This document shows positions 23,513 to 31,238 of a stretch of DNA of 41,860 bases, piece after piece (the stretch's first letter is position 1; each line of letters begins with the position of its first letter). The position numbers and the translations under genes were made by a program. The notes under the pieces were generated by a model. It did not search any database. It was not told the DNA's origin and was given only the letters and a program-made list of their open reading frames with translations. The DNA comes from Anaerolineae bacterium. Its GTDB lineage: Bacteria; Chloroflexota; Anaerolineae; 4572-78; J111. The stretch is from contig JAKLJP010000055.1 in assembly GCA_023151115.1 (NCBI GenBank), positions 1-41,860 on the forward strand. The letters run 5' to 3'.

Positions 23513-26092
23513 ATGAGGATCAACGATTTATTTAACCAATTTCAACAAAGTTCCTGGACTACCAAATTGATTATTGGCCTCTTTGGGCTGATTTGGACCA
23601 TCGTGCTGGTGACCCTGCTGGGCCTGGGCATCCTCTTTTTTGCCAGCCCCAGCCAGGCGCTACAACCCACCCCCGGTGGTTCCGGGCCAAGCCTGGTCTT
23701 AGACCCGGCCACCGGCTCAGCCGGCAGTTCGGTGACGGTGCGTGGCGAAGGCTGGCAGCCCGGCAGCATGGTGTTGCTGTACCTGGCAGCGGCCAGCGGC
23801 AACACCCCCGACTACGCCCTGGCCAGCGCCATCGTTGACGCTACAGGCCGCTTTACCGCCCCCTTGATTATCCCGGCGGATGGGCTGTGGCGCAGCTCCG
23901 GTACGGCCACGGTTCTGGCTCGCAGCGACGACAGCGGCCTGTCGGCCCAGACGACGCTGACCCTATCGGGCGAGGTGGGGAGTTTACCCAGCGCCACCCC
24001 GACAGCAGCAGTCAACCCGACTGCGACGACTTCGCCCACACCCAGCGCCACCCCACAGCCGGGTGCGCCCCTGGCCTTTGTGGTGGCTGACCTGAATGTG
24101 CGCGGTGGCCCCGGTACAAACTATCCGGTTCTGGGGCTGCTGAAAGCCGGTCAAACCGCCGAAATTACCGGACGCAGCGCCGACGGCGGCTGGTGGCAGA
24201 TCAGGTTTTCCGGCGTAGCCGGCGAGCGCGGCTGGCTCTCGGCCCCGTATGTCACAGCCCAGAACGCCGATAATGTGCCGACCGTACAGGCCCCGCCTGT
24301 GCCTACCCCGGCCCCGGCTACGGCCACCCCAACGGCAACAGCGGCGCCGCCTACGCCCACGCCGGTAGTCATCACCGATTGGCGCGGCGAGTATTACAGC
24401 AACCCGAACCTGAGCGGCAGCCCGGCCCTGGTCCGTAATGATGTTGCGGTCAACTTTAATTGGGGCGCGGGCACACCGGCGGGGGGTCTGCCGGCCGATA
24501 ACTTCTCGGCCCGCTGGACTCGCAGCCTTAGCTTCCCGTCTGGCCAGTATCGCTTCTGGCTGCTGGTAGACGACGGAGTGCGGGTTTGGGTGGATAACCA
24601 GCTTATCCTGGACCAGTGGCGCGATAGCTCACCGACCACCTACACCGCCGAGGCCAGGCTGTCTGAAGGGACGCACCATGTGCGGATTGAGTATTACGAG
24701 CGCAGCGGCGGGGCACAGATTGACTTGCACTGGCAGCGGCTGAGCGAGCAGAATAACCAGAAACCGCAAGCCCATGCCGGCGGTCCCTATGTGGTAGACG
24801 AAGGCAGCCGGGTGAACTTGGATGCCGGCAAATCGAAAGATCCGGACGGGAAGATTGTCAAGTACGAATGGGATTTTAACTTTGACGGCCACAGCTTCAA
24901 CACCGACAGCACCGACAAGAACCCGGCCCCCCGGTACAACGACGGCCCGGCCAACTTCACCATCGCCCTGCGAGTGACTGATAACCGGGGCGCCAGCCAG
25001 ATTGCCACCAGCCGGGTAACGGTCCTGAGCCTGGTTCCGCACGTGGTAGCGGGCGGGCCTTACAGCAGCCAGGTCGGCAACCCGATTACTTTTAGCGGCA
25101 CGGCCACCGACCCCAGCCCGGTAGACCAATCCGGTCTGAGCTATCGTTGGGAGTTTGGCGACGGCGCAACGGCCAACGGCCCGACCGTGAGCCACAGTTA
25201 CGCCGGAGCCGGCAGCTACACCGCCCGGCTGGTTGTGACCGATAAAGATGGGGCGCAGGCTGCGGCTACGGCGGTAGTGCAGATCAGTGCGGCTAACCAG
25301 GCCCCCGTCGCCGTTATCAGCGGCCCGACGGGCGGACTGGTGGGCCAGACGTTGGACTTTAGCGGCGCAGCCTCGCGTGATACAGACGGCAGCCTGACCG
25401 CCTATGACTGGAACTTTGGCGATGGAGCTACGGCCAGCGGGGTGAATGTGAGCCACAGTTACGGCCAGGCCGGAACCTACGAAGTCAGCCTGACCGTGAC
25501 CGACAATGGTGGGCTGACCGGTCGCTCGACTGTGACAGTACAGGTACAGGCCGACAACCAGCAACCACCGCTGGCGGTGATCGAAGCGCCGGCTACAGGC
25601 CTGGTAGGGGAAGTTATCAGGTTCGATGGCCGCGACTCCAGCGACGAAGATGGCCGGATTGTCAGCCACGCCTGGGACTTTGGCGATGGGACCAGCAGTG
25701 AGGGCCGGTGGGTGGAGCATACGTATAACACACCGGGAACCTACCAGATAGTTTTAACGGTAACGGACGATGACGGACTGACCGCCCAGGCGACCCAAAC
25801 CGTGCTGATTGACGAGCCGGTGCAGGTGCAACTGCCGCCCAACGTCAGCTTGGTTGCCCCGGCCACCGGGCTGGTTGGAGAGACGCTCAGCTTCGACGCC
25901 AGCGGCTCCAACGACCCGGACGGCCAGATTGTGGACTACACCTGGAACTTTGGCGACGGGGTAATCCAGAGCGGCCTGCTCATCACCGCAACCCACAGCT
26001 ACAGTCAGCCGGGGGTCTACACCACCACCCTGACCCTCACCGACGACCAGGGCTTGATCAACAGTACCCTCCAGTCCATAACCATTAATTAA
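23513..26092 (+). CDS. Large membrane-anchored SH3b/PA14/PKD multidomain surface protein
   Basis: An 859-residue protein exported by an N-terminal hydrophobic segment (residues 18-45). Order: an Ig-like module (~60-152), Thr/Pro-rich linker, an SH3b domain (~186-247, 'LNVRGGPGTNYPVLGLL'), a second Thr/Pro linker, a PA14-like domain (~285-408, 'FSARWTR' and 'DDGVRVW'), then five PKD domains to the C-terminus, each with a 'YxWxFGDG' core and an 'SHSYxxxGxYxxxLTVTD' strand. PA14 and PKD domains are common in glycan-binding and adhesion proteins. No protease or hydrolase domain is seen. AAGGA lies ~9 nt before the ATG. A possible structured leader precedes it and a terminator follows it, so it is a single-gene unit. 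Confidence 0.88.
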   Translation: MRINDLFNQFQQSSWTTKLIIGLFGLIWTIVLVTLLGLGILFFASPSQALQPTPGGSGPSLVLDPATGSAGSSVTVRGEGWQPGSMVLLYLAAASGNTPDYALASAIVDATGRFTAPLIIPADGLWRSSGTATVLARSDDSGLSAQTTLTLSGEVGSLPSATPTAAVNPTATTSPTPSATPQPGAPLAFVVADLNVRGGPGTNYPVLGLLKAGQTAEITGRSADGGWWQIRFSGVAGERGWLSAPYVTAQNADNVPTVQAPPVPTPAPATATPTATAAPPTPTPVVITDWRGEYYSNPNLSGSPALVRNDVAVNFNWGAGTPAGGLPADNFSARWTRSLSFPSGQYRFWLLVDDGVRVWVDNQLILDQWRDSSPTTYTAEARLSEGTHHVRIEYYERSGGAQIDLHWQRLSEQNNQKPQAHAGGPYVVDEGSRVNLDAGKSKDPDGKIVKYEWDFNFDGHSFNTDSTDKNPAPRYNDGPANFTIALRVTDNRGASQIATSRVTVLSLVPHVVAGGPYSSQVGNPITFSGTATDPSPVDQSGLSYRWEFGDGATANGPTVSHSYAGAGSYTARLVVTDKDGAQAAATAVVQISAANQAPVAVISGPTGGLVGQTLDFSGAASRDTDGSLTAYDWNFGDGATASGVNVSHSYGQAGTYEVSLTVTDNGGLTGRSTVTVQVQADNQQPPLAVIEAPATGLVGEVIRFDGRDSSDEDGRIVSHAWDFGDGTSSEGRWVEHTYNTPGTYQIVLTVTDDDGLTAQATQTVLIDEPVQVQLPPNVSLVAPATGLVGETLSFDASGSNDPDGQIVDYTWNFGDGVIQSGLLITATHSYSQPGVYTTTLTLTDDQGLINSTLQSITIN

Positions 26093-26095
26093 AAA

Positions 26096-26133
26096 CACCG
26101 CAGCCGGATTGGATCCGGCTGCGGTTTCATCTT
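26096..26133 (+). terminator. Rho-independent terminator
   Basis: ACCGCAGCCGGAT (26097-26109) pairs perfectly with ATCCGGCTGCGGT (26113-26125), followed by TTTCATCTTT. It begins 4 nt after the stop of the PKD gene. Confidence 0.85.
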
Positions 26134-26156
26134 TAACCTGAGTTCGAAATTTTCCA

Positions 26157-26200
26157 AATCGCACCCTTCGCTTTGCTCAGGACTACTCAAGGTGCGATTG
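26157..26200. repeat. Inverted repeat around a TTCGCTTTGCTCAGGA word
   Basis: AATCGCACC and GGTGCGATT enclose CTTCGCTTTGCTCAGGAC. The same TTTGCTCAGGAC word occurs at 23217, and CTCAGGA occurs at 30443-30461, which suggests fragments of a dispersed repeat. Confidence 0.5.
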
Positions 26201-26275
26201 ATTATATGGGACTTTAGCTAAACAATTGACATATCACCCACTCGGTCAGGATTGGTAAATGCTGACCAACCCTAT

Positions 26276-26713
26276 TTAAGACTGATTGAGCAGGGACGGG
26301 GGAGAGGGGGGAGAGATAAAGATATCCATAAATTGCCGGACCGCCAAAACGGGCTTGGGTAGTAAGCTCTCCTTAATAGCCAGGGTTAAGTCCTGAGTCT
26401 CGTGCGCCACCCGTATGCCCTTCCAGGCCGAGCGGTAAATGGTGATTTCGTTGTTCTGCAAGTTTAGGCAGATCATGCGCAGAGTGGGAACTGCCTTTAA
26501 CAACGTTCTTTCTTTGCCGGCTGAGGTCCACTTTAAGCCTGTACTGGCCCAGATGATAACCTGGGGGTTTTGCTTCTTGATCCTGGCCAGGGCCTGGACC
26601 ACATCGTTGTCCTGACCAATTACCTTTACTTCTGTCTTTTCATGGAGCAGACTCTTGAGACCCTCGCTAAAAGCTAAACTGTCTGAGATAATAAAAACTT
26701 TAATAGCTGCCAT
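26276..26713 (-). CDS. Pseudo-receiver (degenerate response-regulator domain)
   Basis: A 145-residue protein that starts like a receiver domain ('IKVFIISDSLAFSEGLKSLL') and has the alternating helix/strand pattern. The phosphoacceptor Asp is missing: the strand that should end in Asp reads 'NPQVIIWASTG'. The acidic pair is reduced to a single Asp (Asp10). It therefore probably cannot be phosphorylated by the usual route; relatives of this kind act by protein contact. No DNA-binding domain follows; the C-terminus is Ser/Pro-rich. ATG 26711-26713. It lies near, but not overlapping, a true receiver gene upstream on the same strand. Confidence 0.65.
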   Translation of the reverse strand: MAAIKVFIISDSLAFSEGLKSLLHEKTEVKVIGQDNDVVQALARIKKQNPQVIIWASTGLKWTSAGKERTLLKAVPTLRMICLNLQNNEITIYRSAWKGIRVAHETQDLTLAIKESLLPKPVLAVRQFMDIFISPPSPPSLLNQS

Positions 26714-26931
26714 AACCTGACTTTATTACCTGTCAAGGTTTCTTTATCTTTTACTGTCAAGACAGCTACATTCTATCCAGCTTTGCCTCTTTTCACTACA
26801 CCTAACTGGGCGATTTTTCAAGCGCATTTAGGATAGCTCCACTATATAGCCCTATCCTCCCGGCCAAAGTAGCCAGAGCCAGTACTCGGCACCGGTGGGA
26901 TGAGCTTATGTAAAAGGGGTGCGATTTATGT

Positions 26932-27360
26932 TTAGGCGTATTCGGCTATCAGCTCGGCCAGAGGCAAAGGGCGCACCGGCCGGGGTAAGGGGGTGGGCTG
27001 TGGCTTTAAGGTCAACTCAACCTGGTTTTTGAGAACTTTAGGCAGCACCGGCTTAACCAAATATTGATCCACACCCAATTTGGACGCATGCAGCCGGTAC
27101 TCCGGGGAGTCAACCGGGGTATGAATGAGGATGGGCATATTTGACTGCTTACGGATGCGGCGGCAAACTTCCCAACCGCTCAGGTGGGGCAACATGATAT
27201 CTACAATCAGCAAATCGGGCCGGCGGTAATGGAACTGCTCCAGAGCGCTCTCACCGTCAAGAGCAGTGTAAACCTTATACCCAGCCGATTCCAGAGTTGT
27301 CTTGATAATAGACAGTATAAAAGGATCAGCATCAACGACCAAGATTTTATCTTTCATCAT
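26932..27360 (-). CDS. Single-domain response regulator (CheY-like)
   Basis: About 142 residues: a complete receiver domain with acidic pocket 'VVDADP', phosphoacceptor Asp in 'LLIVDIMLPHLSG', the Thr-position strand 'PILIHTPV' and the conserved Lys in 'YLVKPVLP'. A short Pro-rich tail replaces any output domain, so it acts by binding a partner. Tandem ATGs at 27360 and 27357 are both possible; the longer frame to 27396 has no better ribosome site. A hybrid histidine kinase is divergently encoded at 27924 and is a plausible partner. Confidence 0.8.
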   Translation of the reverse strand: MMKDKILVVDADPFILSIIKTTLESAGYKVYTALDGESALEQFHYRRPDLLIVDIMLPHLSGWEVCRRIRKQSNMPILIHTPVDSPEYRLHASKLGVDQYLVKPVLPKVLKNQVELTLKPQPTPLPRPVRPLPLAELIAEYA

Positions 27361-27584
27361 TCCCCCTGTCCTGGTTGTAATGGAATCCTGTTGCACCCCG
27401 TTTCCCTATCATAATCATAGTGTTTAATTTAGCTCTTGTCTATACCTGTTTGAGTTATCTTTTGAGGTTTAAAAATTACTCACCTGGATGATAAAAGTGT
27501 AAGATTCTACCACAAAGGGGTGAAAAGAAGGGGTAAAAGAAGCGCGGGGCTGAGGCGATTCTGTTGCAAACTCCAATAATACCA

Positions 27585-27604
27585 GCCGCCTAAATTTAGG
27601 CGGC
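27585..27604. repeat. Perfect 20-bp palindrome
   Basis: GCCGCCTAAATTTAGGCGGC is fully self-complementary with no loop. It lies in the divergent gap between the receiver and the hybrid kinase, immediately before a methyltransferase remnant. Confidence 0.7.
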
Positions 27605-27630
27605 CACCGCCGGGGGTAAATCACCCCGGA

Positions 27631-27766
27631 TGGCGCAATACCAACCTCACGGAACGCCCGGCGGCGCAGGAGCACTTTATTCACCTGTGCCGACTGGTCG
27701 GCCACCCCACCCCCACCGAAGCCGACCCCAGCAGCGAAAGCTTTACTTCGAAACGGGAGCGGCCCT
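27631..27766 (+). pseudogene. N-terminal remnant of a type IIG-like DNA methyltransferase
   Basis: The plus-strand frame from 27631 reads 'WRNTNLTERPAAQEHF' then 'IHLCRLVGHPTPTEADP', which closely follows the N-terminus of large combined restriction-methylation (Eco57I/MmeI-like) DNA methyltransferases as I remember it. At about 27745-27750 a one-base loss breaks the frame: shifting it restores 'ESFTFETGAA', the next family block. After ~27766 the match stops, and nothing of the methyltransferase core remains. It is a decayed end left by deletion or rearrangement, not a working gene. Confidence 0.6.
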
Positions 27767-27818
27767 CATCCTAACCCCTCCTCCGGCAGGAAAGAGAACT
27801 CTAAACACCCTCAATTTT

Positions 27819-27837
27819 ATGGTATAATGTCTACCAT
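27819..27837 (+). promoter_or_regulatory. -10 box within a dyad, possible operator
   Basis: TATAAT (27823-27828) lies within the dyad ATGGTA-N7-TACCAT. The spacing to the GTG start at 27924 suits a promoter for the hybrid kinase. No strong -35 is seen, which would fit activator control, but this is an inference. Confidence 0.35.
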
Positions 27838-27923
27838 AATAACTTTGCCGGCGGCGCGAAGGTGCGCCTGGGACCGGTAACTCAGGGAGATTGAATAAGC
27901 TTAATAACGGAGAGGAGCCACGT

Positions 27924-30380
27924 GTGGCAAACATAGACCCCCCTTTACCGGCAGATGAACCCACCTTTCAGATCCTATTTCACCACCCGCTGCCTATGTG
28001 GGTTTATGACCTGGAAACGCTGGCCTTTGTGGATGTCAATGCGGCAGCATTAGCCAGGTATGGATACAGCCGGGAAGAGTTTTTGAGTATGACCATCAAG
28101 GCTATCCACCCGGTTGAAGATGTACCCCGCCTACTGGCCAATGTGGCCCAACTGCGCCCTGCGCTGCAACATTCCGGGCAGTGGCGGCATCGCCTTAAAG
28201 ACGGGTCCGTGATTGACGTTGACATCACGTCCCATACTGTCACCTATAATGGACGGCCGGCGGCCCTGGTGATGACCCATGATATTACCCAACACCGCCA
28301 GACCGAAGCGGCGTTACAGCGGCTCAACCGCACCTATGCCGTGCTCAGCGGCATCAACCAGGCCATTGTCCGTCTGCGCCAGCCGCAAGCGCTGTTCGAG
28401 GCCGCCTGCCGCATTACCGTGGAGGAAGGCAGCTTCCGGCTGGCCTGGATTGGCCTGGTTAACGAAGCCAGCCAACGGATCGAGGTGGCGGCCCAGGCCG
28501 GGGAGGCCGACGATTACCTGGAAAAGATCAATGTAGACCTGGACGACAAAGCGCGGCGGGCCGGCCCGGTCGGCAGCGCCTTCCTGAGTGGAAAGCATGT
28601 GGTCGTCAACGATACCGCCCAAGACTCGCGTATGGCTCCCTGGCGGAAGGACGCTTTGCGCCTGGGCTATGGGGCGGTAGCTGCTTTCCCGCTCAAGGTC
28701 AGGGGGACATCCCGCGGCACGTTCACCCTTTACGCCAGGGAAGCGGGTTTCTTTGACGTCAGGGAAGTAGCTTTGCTGGACGATCTGGCCGAGGACATCT
28801 CGCTGGCCCTGGAGCTGGCCGAACAGACCGAAGAACATCGCCGGGCCGAAGCCCAATTACGGCTGCAAAGTGCGGCTCTGGCCGCGGCAGTCAACGCCAT
28901 TGTCATTACCGATCGGGCCGGAATTATTCAATGGGTTAACCCGGCTTTTACCCGGCTGACGGGCTATGAACTGGCCGAAGCCATAGGCTGTAACCCGCGC
29001 GACCTGGTTAAATCTGGCCAGCAGGATCCAGCGGTTTACGCCAACTTGTGGCAGACGATTATGGCCGGGCAGCCCTGGCAGGGCGAAATGGTCAACCGCC
29101 GCAAAGATGGCAGCCTCTACAGCGAGGAACAAACAATCACCCCCCTGCTCGACGAGGCGGGCCAGACTACCCACTTCATTGCTATTAAGCAGGATGTCAC
29201 TGCCCGCAAGCAGCTTGAGGCGGAAAACCAGCAGCTTCTGGCCCAGATTTATCAGACCCAAAAGATGGAATCCATTGGCCGCCTGGCCGGAGGCATTGCC
29301 CATGATTTTAACAACCTGCTGGTGCCGATTGTGGGTTATACCGAGCTAGGCATAGCCAAATTAGACCCCGGCAGCGACCTGCGCCGGGACCTGGAGCGGA
29401 TTAAAAACGCGGGCGAGCGGGCGGCCCAACTAACCCGGCAGATCCTGGCCTTTAGCCGGCAGCAGATGCTGGAGATTACCACGCTTGATCTCAACGAGGT
29501 GATCTCCAACTTTCAACACCTGTTGACCCGGCTCATCGGCGAAGATATTATCCTGGAGACCCACCTGACTTCTGGCCTGCCCACTATCCGGGCCGATAGG
29601 GTTCAGCTTGAACAAGTGCTGCTCAACCTCGTCGTCAATGCCCGCGACGCTATGCCCGATGGCGGCCGGCTGCTGGTCGAAACCGCTCCGGTAACGCTGG
29701 GTAAAACTTATACCGCCCACCACGCCGGGGTCAAGCCGGGGCCGCACGTCATGTTGGCGATCAGCGATACTGGCCAGGGCATGGATGCGGCCACCCAGCA
29801 GCATATCTTTGAACCTTTCTTTACCACCAAAAGCCAGGGCCGAGGAACCGGCCTTGGCCTGGCGACGGTGTTTGGTATTGTTAAACAGCACGGCGGCCAT
29901 ATCTGGGTTTACAGCGAACCGGGCCGGGGCACCACCTTTAAGATTTATTTACCGCTGACCACGGCGCCCCTCTCTACGGCTAAAGTAGAGCCGGCAGAAG
30001 GGGGTTCGCTGGCGGGGACCGAAACCATCCTGCTGGTTGAGGATGAACCCGGCGTGCGCCAATTGGTCAGGGATGCCCTGCTGGAGCATGGTTATAAGGT
30101 GCTGGAAGCGGGACAGCCCGAACAGGCTCTGGCCCTGGCCCTGGCCCATACGGGGCCAATCCACCTGTTGCTGACCGATGTGATTATGCCCCACATGAAT
30201 GGCCGGGATTTATATCAAAAGGTAACCGCAACCCGAGCTGGGTTGAAGGTGCTGTATATGTCGGGCTACACCGACGACATCATTGCCCATCACCACGTGC
30301 TGGATCAGGACGTGGCTTTTTTGCAGAAACCCTTTACTGTCTACAGTCTGCTGCAAAAGGTTAGAGCGGTCCTAACCTGA
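27924..30380 (+). CDS. PAS-GAF-PAS hybrid sensor histidine kinase with receiver
   Basis: About 818 residues, without membrane segments, so a cytoplasmic sensor. Order: PAS (~15-125), GAF (~150-300, 'GSFRLAWIGLV'), second PAS (~310-430, 'INPAFTRLTGY'-like), HisKA with 'GGIAHDFNNLL' (phospho-accepting His), HATPase_c with N-box 'LLNLVVNARDAM', G1 'DTGQGM' and G2 'GRGTGLGLA', then a receiver (~690-815) with 'LLTDVIMPHMNG' and 'FLQKPF'. GTG 27924 is preferred because GGAGAGGAG lies ~6 nt upstream; the TTG at 27891 has poor spacing. Signal and target are unknown. The two single-domain receivers encoded divergently upstream are possible partners. Confidence 0.88.
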   Translation: MANIDPPLPADEPTFQILFHHPLPMWVYDLETLAFVDVNAAALARYGYSREEFLSMTIKAIHPVEDVPRLLANVAQLRPALQHSGQWRHRLKDGSVIDVDITSHTVTYNGRPAALVMTHDITQHRQTEAALQRLNRTYAVLSGINQAIVRLRQPQALFEAACRITVEEGSFRLAWIGLVNEASQRIEVAAQAGEADDYLEKINVDLDDKARRAGPVGSAFLSGKHVVVNDTAQDSRMAPWRKDALRLGYGAVAAFPLKVRGTSRGTFTLYAREAGFFDVREVALLDDLAEDISLALELAEQTEEHRRAEAQLRLQSAALAAAVNAIVITDRAGIIQWVNPAFTRLTGYELAEAIGCNPRDLVKSGQQDPAVYANLWQTIMAGQPWQGEMVNRRKDGSLYSEEQTITPLLDEAGQTTHFIAIKQDVTARKQLEAENQQLLAQIYQTQKMESIGRLAGGIAHDFNNLLVPIVGYTELGIAKLDPGSDLRRDLERIKNAGERAAQLTRQILAFSRQQMLEITTLDLNEVISNFQHLLTRLIGEDIILETHLTSGLPTIRADRVQLEQVLLNLVVNARDAMPDGGRLLVETAPVTLGKTYTAHHAGVKPGPHVMLAISDTGQGMDAATQQHIFEPFFTTKSQGRGTGLGLATVFGIVKQHGGHIWVYSEPGRGTTFKIYLPLTTAPLSTAKVEPAEGGSLAGTETILLVEDEPGVRQLVRDALLEHGYKVLEAGQPEQALALALAHTGPIHLLLTDVIMPHMNGRDLYQKVTATRAGLKVLYMSGYTDDIIAHHHVLDQDVAFLQKPFTVYSLLQKVRAVLT

Positions 30381-30490
30381 ATTAGGAATTAGGTTCTGTT
30401 GACATTGCATCAACTTACTCCGAAAACGTACCCCTTCGACAAACTCAGGAAGTTCTCAGGACGCAGCTTCGATTACGGCCTTCGGCCCAC

Positions 30491-30631
30491 TAAATCGAAC
30501 TGCACGGCCGGGAACCCTGGTGCTTCTTTAAGAGTATCAACGGCGATCAGTTTGTGGTGCTCCGGCCGGCGCTGAGCCAGACCGAAGAGCGGGAGATAGG
30601 TTATTTATATGAAGCAATTCTACCGCCTTAA
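30491..30631 (+). pseudogene. Truncated gene fragment, unknown family
   Basis: An open frame without start codon reads 'LHGREPWCFFKSINGDQF' then 'VVLRPALSQTEEREIGYLY' and stops at 30629-30631. The composition is protein-like, but its 5' end is replaced by a repeat-like stretch (30428-30490, with CTCAGGA words). Probably a gene tail cut by an insertion. Confidence 0.35.
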
Positions 30632-30779
30632 CCACTTAAAAGAAAAGATAAAGCTGACCCCAGAGGATTTACTTATCATCAAGGGCTACCAAAACCGCAC
30701 GCTTATAACCAAACTGCGACCCCACGCTCCGCGCATCCGAGAATTGCTGGAAATGATGTGGGCTAATGAAGAAGGTTAA
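30609..30779 (+). CDS. Short hypothetical protein (56 aa), doubtful
   Basis: ATG 30609 to TAA 30777-30779 gives a basic, helical 56-residue product ('LTPEDLLIIKGYQNR' in the middle). It overlaps the end of the fragment before it. The same frame stays open after the TAA to 30926, so this may be part of a longer gene now carrying a stop. No family recognised. Confidence 0.3.
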   Translation: MKQFYRLNHLKEKIKLTPEDLLIIKGYQNRTLITKLRPHAPRIRELLEMMWANEEG

Positions 30780-30946
30780 AGTAACGGGATCTATCGCAAG
30801 ACATCTACTACTGCCTCCACCGTACCAAACCCGGCCTACCCGGTGGCCCCAGTCTGGCGTTTCGACCCAATCCGGGCTGAGGCTAAGCTGCGCCAGTTAG
30901 CCCCTCAATTCGAAGTCCCGGCCTAGCCGGCCGGCCATCACTTTGA

Positions 30947-31111
30947 GACCAGCCGGGCCATGGTTTCTCCACCCGTAACGGTTCCACCCTGCTCTGGACC
31001 GACGACTTGGGCCATCCGGTTACCTATGGCTGCATCCTGGTGAGGAGCGATAATGCCGCCCTATTGTATGAGTGGGCTGAAGTCGGGGTGGTGGTTGAGA
31101 TCACCCGCTAA
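30947..31111 (+). pseudogene. C-terminal remnant of a YkuD-like L,D-transpeptidase
   Basis: An open frame with no start reads 'NGSTLLWTDDLGHPVTYGC' then 'LLYEWAEVGVVVEITR' and a stop. This resembles the end of the YkuD catalytic domain of L,D-transpeptidases, which crosslink peptidoglycan; the Cys is present, but the usual (S/T)HGC reads TYGC. A stop at 30944-30946 cuts the frame upstream, and neighbouring frames (to 30926) are broken, so it is a relic. Confidence 0.45.
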
Positions 31112-31238
31112 CGAATGAACTTACGACTTTGATTGATTTCCTACGTTGGCGAAGAGACGTTACAAAACGTTAAGAATTTTCCTGCACCGATTGGACAACC
31201 GGTCCTTCTTGAGGCAAAGTTAAGCGCAAGGAGGGCTG

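Noticed and set aside
30392..30412. IS6-like terminal repeat, suggested by GGTTCTGTTGACATTGC (and TTCTGTTGCAAAC at 27561)
   Set aside because: No transposase, no second end in inverted orientation, and the match to IS6-family ends is short.
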